Made by a program: the position numbers and the translations under genes. A stretch of DNA of 64,000 nucleotides from Geodermatophilaceae bacterium URHA0031 (lineage in GTDB: Bacteria > Actinomycetota > Actinomycetes > Mycobacteriales > Geodermatophilaceae), in contig JHVP01000001.1 of the NCBI GenBank assembly GCA_000620205.1, positions 62,001 through 126,000 of the forward strand, read 5' to 3'. Every line of letters begins with the position of its first letter. Position 1 is the first letter of the stretch. Under the pieces are notes generated by a model. It was not told the origin of the DNA. It saw only the letters and a program-made list of their open reading frames with translations, and ran no database searches. Positions 58,617 through 64,000 of the stretch are shown piece after piece.

Positions 58617-60613
58617 CAGGACACTCCAGCGGTCGGGGCGGGTTCGGCGACGGCGTCGGCCACGGTCTCGGCGCCGACCGGCTCGGCGTCCCAGGTGGCG
58701 TGCGTGGAGGCCAGGTCGTCGACGCGGATGCACAGCACCGAGCCGGAGCCGTGCGCGGGCAGGGCCGGGAACGGCGCGGTGCACTCGTCCCGGGCGAACT
58801 GGCAGCGGCTGGCGAACCGGCAGCCGGTCGGCCACGAGCCGGGCGGCGGGACGGTGCCCGGGATCGACGCCAACCGCAGCGGCACCGGCTCACCCTCGGG
58901 CACGTGCGGGTTCGCCCCGAGGAGGGCCATCGTGTACGGGTGCGACGGGTCGTCCAGGACGGCGGCGGCGGTGCCGGACTCGACGACCGCGCCGGCGTAC
59001 ATCACCGCGACGTCGTCGCAGATGTCGGCGACCACGCCCAGGTCGTGGCTGACGATGACGACCGACAGGCCGGTGTCGTGGACCAGCGCCCGCAGCAGCG
59101 ACAGGATCTCCGCCTGCACGGTGACGTCGAGGGCCGTGGTCGGCTCGTCGGCGATGAGCAGCTCCGGCTCGCCGGTGAGCGCCAGCGCGATGCAGACCCG
59201 CTGGGCCATGCCGCCGGACAGCTGGTGCGGGTAGCTCTTCAGCACCCGCTCGGCGTCGACGATGCCGACGTTGCGCAGCAGCTCGGCGGCGATCTTCCTC
59301 GCCGCACCCCGGCCGACGCCGCGGAACCGGCGGATCGGGCCGACCAGCTGGTAGGCGATGGAGAACATCGGGTCCAGGGCGACCATCGGTTCCTGGGAGA
59401 TCATCGCGATCTCCCGGCCGCGGACGGCGGTGAGCTCCTTCTCCGACAGCCCGACGAGCTCGCGGCCCTGCCAGCGGATCGACCCACCGGAGACCGAGAC
59501 GCCGTCGGGCAGCAGGCCCATGAGCGAGCGGGCGGTCATCGTCTTGCCGCAGCCGGACTCACCGACCAGGCCGAGCACCGTGCCCGGGCGCAGCGCGAAG
59601 GAGACGCCGGTGACCAGCTGCGGGCCGTCGTCCACGGCGACCGACAGGTCGCGCACCTCCAGGACGGCGCTGGGGTCGGCCGGTGCGGTGTCCGCGACGG
59701 CGACCGGGAGGCGCTCCTTCCGCCGGGCCGGGACCTTGTCCGCCTTCTTGCCGGCGATCGCGTCGGCCAGCTCGTTGGCCGCCACGACGGTGAGCGCCAG
59801 CACCACGCCGGTCGGCACGAGCAGCCACGGCGCGTCGAACAGGTGCCCGGAGGCGTCCTGGATCATGAAGCCCCAGGAGGGCTCCGGCTCGCCGGGACCG
59901 AAGCCCAGGAAGGCCAGGCCGGCGACGATGAGCAGGCCGATCCCGAACAGCTGCGCGGCCTGGACCGCGACCACGGTGGCCATCGACGGCAGCACGTGCA
60001 GCAGGTTCACCCGCAGCGAGCCCAGGCCGTTGACCCGGGCGGCGTCGATGTAGAGGCGCTGACGCACCGACTGGGCGACGCCGAGCATCACCCGGTAGAC
60101 CGCGGCGGAGATCAGCACACCCAGGATCGCCATGACCGGGTAGAGCCGGTTGCCGATGACGCCGATCACGGCGAGCAGCAGGATGGTGCCGGGCAGGGCC
60201 ATCAGCACCTCGGTCGACCGGCTGGTGACCCGCTCGACCTTCCGGCCGCGCTCGGCGGCCAGCAGGGCCAGCGGCAGTCCGATCCCGAAGGCAACGACCA
60301 GCATCAGCGCCGAGGACAGCAGCGGCAGCGAGCCGGCCGTGAAGATCCGGGACAGCAGGTCCCGGCCCAGCGGGTCGGTGCCGAACCAGTGGTCGGCCGA
60401 GGGGAGCGCCAGCCGGTTGGCGGTGTCCTGCTCGGTGACCTCGTACGGCCGCCACAGCGGGGCGGTGAGCGAGGCGACGATGATGAACACCAGCCAGGCG
60501 GCACCGAACACCCCGCCGGGACGGCGGAGGAAGCCGGGGACACCGCGCCGGCGGGCGGGCGGGACGGGCTCGGTGGCGACCTCGTCGGCCGCGTCCAGGG
60601 GCAGCACACTCAT
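58616..60613 (-). CDS. Fused ABC permease (DppC type) and ATPase (DppD type)
   Basis: A 665-residue fusion. Residues 30 to about 290 are a permease with a first segment ([15 protein letters not shown]), [17 protein letters not shown] and the remaining inner-membrane segments. From about 335 an ATPase follows with Walker [16 protein letters not shown], signature LSGGMAQR, Walker B LIADEP and a C-terminal Cys-containing oligo_HPY-type tail. The stop is continuous with no internal start signal, so both parts are made as one chain. Confidence 0.9.
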   Translation of the reverse strand: MSVLPLDAADEVATEPVPPARRRGVPGFLRRPGGVFGAAWLVFIIVASLTAPLWRPYEVTEQDTANRLALPSADHWFGTDPLGRDLLSRIFTAGSLPLLSSALMLVVAFGIGLPLALLAAERGRKVERVTSRSTEVLMALPGTILLLAVIGVIGNRLYPVMAILGVLISAAVYRVMLGVAQSVRQRLYIDAARVNGLGSLRVNLLHVLPSMATVVAVQAAQLFGIGLLIVAGLAFLGFGPGEPEPSWGFMIQDASGHLFDAPWLLVPTGVVLALTVVAANELADAIAGKKADKVPARRKERLPVAVADTAPADPSAVLEVRDLSVAVDDGPQLVTGVSFALRPGTVLGLVGESGCGKTMTARSLMGLLPDGVSVSGGSIRWQGRELVGLSEKELTAVRGREIAMISQEPMVALDPMFSIAYQLVGPIRRFRGVGRGAARKIAAELLRNVGIVDAERVLKSYPHQLSGGMAQRVCIALALTGEPELLIADEPTTALDVTVQAEILSLLRALVHDTGLSVVIVSHDLGVVADICDDVAVMYAGAVVESGTAAAVLDDPSHPYTMALLGANPHVPEGEPVPLRLASIPGTVPPPGSWPTGCRFASRCQFARDECTAPFPALPAHGSGSVLCIRVDDLASTHATWDAEPVGAETVADAVAEPAPTAGVS

Positions 60614-61551
60614 GCCGTACGCACCTTCGGGTCGAGCGCCGCGACCACGAGGTCGAGCAGCAGGTTGACGACGACGACCACGACGGTCGCGACGATCACG
60701 ACCCCGATCAGCGCCGGGAAGTCGTGGGAGGCGGCGGACTGCTGGCCGGCCTGGCCGAGGCCGGGCAGGGCGAACAGGTTCTCGATGATCACCGAACCGC
60801 CGAAGAGTGCGATGAACTGGATGCCGAGCACCGAGACCACCGGCACGCTGCTGAAGCGCAGCGCGTGCACGTAACGGATCCGCCACTCCGGCGTCCCCAT
60901 GGCCCGCAGCGTGCGGATGTGCTCCTGGCCGAGCGCCTCGCGCATCCCGGCCGCCGCGGTGCGGGCGATGATCGCCGCCCCACCGACCGCCAGGGTGAGC
61001 ACCGGCAGGACCAGGCTGTTGAACCAGGCGGTCGGGTCGGAGGAGAACGGCACGTACCCGGTGGCCGGCAGCAGCTCGAGCTTGATGGCCAGCAGGTAGA
61101 CGACGATGACGCCCACCCAGAAGGCCGGCAGCGAGAGGGCGACCCCGGCCCCGGTGGTGATCAGCTTGCCCAGCCGGCCGCCGCGGACCGCGGCGGTGAC
61201 CCCGAGCAGGACACCGACGACGGCGGACAGCAGCGTGGCGAACAGCGCGATCGACGCGGTGACCGGCAGCCGGTCGCCCAGGTCGGCGGCGATGGACCGG
61301 CCGTCGATGAGGGACGTCCCGAGGTCGAACCGGAACAGGTGGCCCAGGTAGTCGAAGAACTGCACGTACAGCGGCTGGTTCCAGCCCAGCGCCTCGTTCT
61401 GCGCGGCGATCTCGGCGGCGGTGGCACCGGGCCCCGCCTTGACGGCGCCGGGGGTGCCGCTCCCCGCGTGCACCAGCAGGAAGGTGATGAGCACGGCGGC
61501 GAGCACGGTGCCGACGGCCAGGGACAGCCGCTTCGCGACGTAGGCGAGCAT
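60610..61551 (-). CDS. ABC transporter permease (DppB/OppB type)
   Basis: A 313-residue inner-membrane permease. The N-terminal segment LSLAVGTVLAAVLITFLLVHAG is followed by the BPD_transp domain with further segments near 98-120, 130-155, 175-195, 235-260 and 283-305. The cytoplasmic EAA-like loop is seen around RAMGTPEWRIRYVHAL. Its stop overlaps the start of the permease-ATPase fusion as ATGA. With the fusion's permease half it forms the import channel. Confidence 0.92.
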   Translation of the reverse strand: MLAYVAKRLSLAVGTVLAAVLITFLLVHAGSGTPGAVKAGPGATAAEIAAQNEALGWNQPLYVQFFDYLGHLFRFDLGTSLIDGRSIAADLGDRLPVTASIALFATLLSAVVGVLLGVTAAVRGGRLGKLITTGAGVALSLPAFWVGVIVVYLLAIKLELLPATGYVPFSSDPTAWFNSLVLPVLTLAVGGAAIIARTAAAGMREALGQEHIRTLRAMGTPEWRIRYVHALRFSSVPVVSVLGIQFIALFGGSVIIENLFALPGLGQAGQQSAASHDFPALIGVVIVATVVVVVVNLLLDLVVAALDPKVRTA

Positions 61552-61589
61552 CTCGGGTCCTCGTCTGGATGGGTGGTCGAGGGGCCGGT

Positions 61590-61629
61590 CCGGCCGGTGG
61601 CCGCGGGTCGCCCCGCGGCCACCGGCCGG
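61590..61629 (-). terminator. 18-bp perfect hairpin after the solute-binding protein gene
   Basis: The arms at 61590-61607 and 61612-61629 are perfectly complementary with a TCGC loop, starting six bases past the stop of the binding-protein gene. No T tract follows. It probably stabilises the binding-protein mRNA and limits read-through into the permease genes. Confidence 0.7.
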
Positions 61630-61635
61630 CGCGGA

Positions 61636-63225
61636 TCAGCTGGCGGGCTGGATCGCCGAGAGCACGAGGTAGTTGTTCGTCCCGGCGAACGAGGGCTCGG
61701 TCACCTTGTCGGCGTTGTAGCCGAAGTAGGTGAAGTCCTCGTACGCGGGGGCCACCCAGGCGTTCGCGGTGAGCGCGGTGTTCAGGTCGGTCAGCGCCTG
61801 CGTCTGGGCGTCACCGGTGGCACCGAGCGCTCCACCCAGCGCGGCCTCGATCTCCGGCTCCTTGGCGCCCTGGGTGTTGAGGAAGCCGCCGTAGAGGACA
61901 CCGGCGACGAAACCGGCCGGCTGCGCCCCCGGGGCGAACGGGTTGAAGAGGACCGGGTCGGTCTGCACCGCGGCGAACAGCTGGTCGGTGGAGGTGGCGG
62001 TCACGAAGTTCATCGTGATCCCGACCTCGGCCAGCTGGGCCTGGACGGCGACCTGGTCCTCGGTCGGCTGGCCGAGCACGGTGACGTTGAAGTCGAAGCC
62101 GTCCGGGAGGCCCGCCTCGGCGAGGAGCTGCTTGGCCTTGTCCGGGTCGTAGGCGTACTGCTCGTCGAGGGCGGGGTCGAACCCGGGGGCGTCCTCGGGG
62201 AAGAACTGCGACGTGGCCCGGGAGCCCTCGTGCAGGTCGCTCACCAGCTTCTCGCGGTCGATCGCGTACCCGATGGCCTGCCGGGCCTGCTCCTTGCCGA
62301 ACGCCGGGTTGACGGCCCCCGTCTTGTCCAGGAAGTAGAAGCCCACGATCGTGCCGCCCTGGCTCACCGTCTTCTGCCGCGACTCGACCAGGTCGATCGT
62401 CGTCGGGTCGAGGATGCCGGCGACGTCGGCCTGACCGGAGACGACGGCGTTGGCCCGCGCCTGCGGGTCGGTGATCACCTTGAACACGATCGTGTCGTAG
62501 GCCCAGTCATCGGCGTTGCGGGCGTCGTCGCTCTTCTCGAAGGAGTAGGTGCTCGCCCGCGTCGTGTCGTCCGTGTTCAGGGTGTACGCGCCCGAACCGT
62601 CCGGCGTGGTCTCCAGCGAGGTGGGGTCGGCGACGCCGTCGGGGCCGACGATGACACCGGCGGTGTCGACCAGGTTGTTCTCCGGGGCCGTCTGCGGCTT
62701 GGCCCAGGTGATGACGACGGTCTTCGGGTCGGGCGCCGAGACGTCGGTGATCTCCGACGCCTGGCCGGGGCCGAGCGAGCCGTAGGCCTCGAGGTCGGGG
62801 TCGCTGCGGCGGTCCAGGTTGGCCTTGACCACGGCGGAGTCCAGCGGCTTGCCGTCGGTGAACGTCACGCCGTCGGTGAGCGTGAGCGTGGTCTGGGTGT
62901 TGTCCGCGTTGTTGGAGAAGTCGCTGACCAGGCTGGGCGTCACCGTGCCGTCGGGAGCGGTCACGAACAGCGCGTCGTACATCGCGGAGAAGAACTCGAA
63001 CTGCCCCTGCGCGTACAGCAGCGGGTCGTAGCCGTTGGGCGCCGCGTCCGAGTCGAGGGCGATGGTCACGGTGTCGCTCTCGCTGGCACTGGCGGCCCCG
63101 CCGCCGCTGCCCCCGCCGCAGGCGGCGAGGGAGGTGAGCGCACCGGCGGCCAGGACGGCCACCCCGGTCCGCATCATCGACGGGCGGCGCAGGTCGAGAG
63201 GGTCGCGAGTCCTGAACGGGTTCAT
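61636..63225 (-). CDS. Extracellular solute-binding lipoprotein, family 5
   Basis: A 529-residue SBP_bac_5 protein. It has an N-terminal lipoprotein signal with lipobox LAAC (Cys near residue 36), then a Gly/Ser linker. NGYDPLLYAQGQFEF, LTLTDGVTFTDGKPL and AIGYAIDREKLV are family landmarks. It would be anchored outside the membrane and deliver substrate to the dpp-like permeases. The ATG follows AAGGAGC. Despite the peptide-type family, the linked rhamnosidases suggest an oligosaccharide substrate. Confidence 0.92.
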   Translation of the reverse strand: MNPFRTRDPLDLRRPSMMRTGVAVLAAGALTSLAACGGGSGGGAASASESDTVTIALDSDAAPNGYDPLLYAQGQFEFFSAMYDALFVTAPDGTVTPSLVSDFSNNADNTQTTLTLTDGVTFTDGKPLDSAVVKANLDRRSDPDLEAYGSLGPGQASEITDVSAPDPKTVVITWAKPQTAPENNLVDTAGVIVGPDGVADPTSLETTPDGSGAYTLNTDDTTRASTYSFEKSDDARNADDWAYDTIVFKVITDPQARANAVVSGQADVAGILDPTTIDLVESRQKTVSQGGTIVGFYFLDKTGAVNPAFGKEQARQAIGYAIDREKLVSDLHEGSRATSQFFPEDAPGFDPALDEQYAYDPDKAKQLLAEAGLPDGFDFNVTVLGQPTEDQVAVQAQLAEVGITMNFVTATSTDQLFAAVQTDPVLFNPFAPGAQPAGFVAGVLYGGFLNTQGAKEPEIEAALGGALGATGDAQTQALTDLNTALTANAWVAPAYEDFTYFGYNADKVTEPSFAGTNNYLVLSAIQPAS

Positions 63226-63347
63226 CCGGTCTGGCTCCTTCGCTTCGTTACGGAGGGGTCACATCGGCCGGGGACTCGGCCGCACCGGGAGCCCGGCGTT
63301 GGCGGCAACGATGCGGGGGGCCGTGCCGTGACGTCAGGCACAATGCC

Positions 63348-63364
63348 GTTCAATGGAAAGCAAC
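63348..63364. promoter_or_regulatory. Candidate IclR operator in the divergent gap
   Basis: GTTCAATGGAAAGCAAC lies in the only AT-rich patch of the 180-base gap between the binding-protein gene and the IclR gene. It has partial dyad symmetry (GTTnnnT and AnnnAAC) and includes TGGAAA, a half-site known from IclR operators. Read by eye only. Confidence 0.35.
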
Positions 63365-63405
63365 TGTGGCGCGCGCCTCACCGATGATCACCAGGAGGAC
63401 GGCCG

Positions 63406-64000
63406 ATGACCGACGAGGACACCGCCGTCCGGGTGCGTGGCCGCCGCCCGCCGCAGGGCGAGCCGGTGGTCGACCGGGCGCTCGCGCTGCTGGGCGCCTT
63501 CGACGCCACCCACCCCTACCTGACGCTCAGCGAGCTCAGCCGGCGCAGCGGCATCCCGGCCAGCTCGGCGCTGCGGCTGGCCGGGCGGCTGCTGGAGTGG
63601 GGCGCCCTCGAGCGCGGGGAGGACGCCCGGTTCTCCATCGGGCTGCGGCTGTGGGAGGTCGCCTCGCTCACCCCGCGCGGGCACGGCCTGCGCCAGGTGG
63701 CGCTGCCGTTCATGGGCGACCTGGAGGAGGTCACCCGCCAGCACGTGCTGCTCGCCGTCCGCGAGGGCGAGGAGGCGCTGCTGGTGGAACGGCTGTCCTC
63801 GCACGGCGCCGTCGCCGCGCTGTACCGGCCCGGCGGCCGGATGCCGCTGCACTCCACCGGGGTCGGGCTGGTGCTGCTGGCCTTCGCCGACTCCGGCTTC
63901 CAGGAGCAGGTGCTCGCCCAGCCGCTGATCCACCAGCCGGAGAAGGTGCCCGTCTCCTCCGCCGCGCTGCGCCGGACGCTCGCCGAGATCCGCCGGGAGG
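63406..64000 (+). CDS. IclR-family regulator, N-terminal part (cut by window edge)
   Basis: The first 198 codons of an IclR-type regulator. The winged helix-turn-helix is at about residues 20-75 (YLTLSELSRRSGIPASSALRLAGRL) and the effector domain begins near 85 (LRQVALPFMGDLEEVTRQHVLLAVREG). MPLHSTGVGLVLLAFAD is the usual central landmark. The ATG follows AGGAGGA. Divergent from the binding-protein gene, so it most likely controls the 20 kb glycan locus. The 3' end is outside the window. Confidence 0.88.
   Translation, partial: MTDEDTAVRVRGRRPPQGEPVVDRALALLGAFDATHPYLTLSELSRRSGIPASSALRLAGRLLEWGALERGEDARFSIGLRLWEVASLTPRGHGLRQVALPFMGDLEEVTRQHVLLAVREGEEALLVERLSSHGAVAALYRPGGRMPLHSTGVGLVLLAFADSGFQEQVLAQPLIHQPEKVPVSSAALRRTLAEIRRE

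Noticed and set aside
54579-59234. A 1551-codon open frame on the plus strand
   Set aside because: It lies opposite GH78, the GH3 remnant and the ABC genes, has no family motif and is Arg/Gly/Asp/Val-rich as expected for the antisense of high-GC coding DNA.

Overview
The window is very GC-rich, densely packed actinobacterial DNA. Many genes start with GTG, many neighbours overlap by ATGA or GTGA, and several genes look leaderless. The gene content (oleA-oleBC-oleD, truncated globin fused to an ABM domain, DUF6197, DUF4239, class III PHA synthase) and base usage suggest the Geodermatophilaceae (Blastococcus, Modestobacter, Geodermatophilus) or a close relative. That assignment is inference. 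I see no rRNA, tRNA, CRISPR array, insertion sequence or prophage.

Left part (1-20.3 kb): a minus-strand run of a Zn alcohol dehydrogenase, an unknown protein and a truncated AI-2E-type permease; a P450; a three-subunit molybdenum hydroxylase of the PaoABC/YagTSR type; the divergent olefin cluster oleA-oleBC-oleD; a DUF4239 membrane protein; a 1.2 kb block of tiny genes that includes a decayed duplicate of a neighbouring gene; an ABM-truncated haemoglobin fusion; a membrane-anchored sigma-like protein; a VOC protein; an IclR regulator; and a gamma-carbonic-anhydrase-like protein.

Middle (20.4-43.1 kb): a tightly coupled histidine-degradation operon (hutH, hutU, an M20 amidohydrolase, hutF, hutI). 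It uses the deiminase route, and the M20 enzyme sits where an N-formylglutamate deformylase would be expected. Next come a DUF72 protein, a protein with four tandem cold-shock domains, an Lrp regulator divergent from hppD, and an omega-amidase/aminotransferase/NmrA operon. After these lie a PfkB kinase, a hydrolase, an SDR, an acyl-CoA ligase followed by a coiled-coil protein and class III PhaC (PHA synthesis), a GNAT protein, and a TetR-EmrB pair.

Right part (43.1-64 kb): a 20 kb minus-strand glycan-utilisation locus. It holds an SBP_bac_5-type ABC importer (one component is a permease-ATPase fusion), two GH78 alpha-L-rhamnosidases, an acetyl-esterase-like hydrolase, GH43, GH2, a DUF1349 protein, GH3, an SGNH hydrolase and a 110-residue GH3 remnant. 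A divergent IclR regulator, cut by the window edge, probably controls it. The expected job is import and trimming of rhamnose-containing plant glycans.

Scattered palindromes, notably an 18-nt GCGGTTTCGCGCGCGAAA element present three times in intergenic gaps, suggest genome-wide intergenic repeat families.
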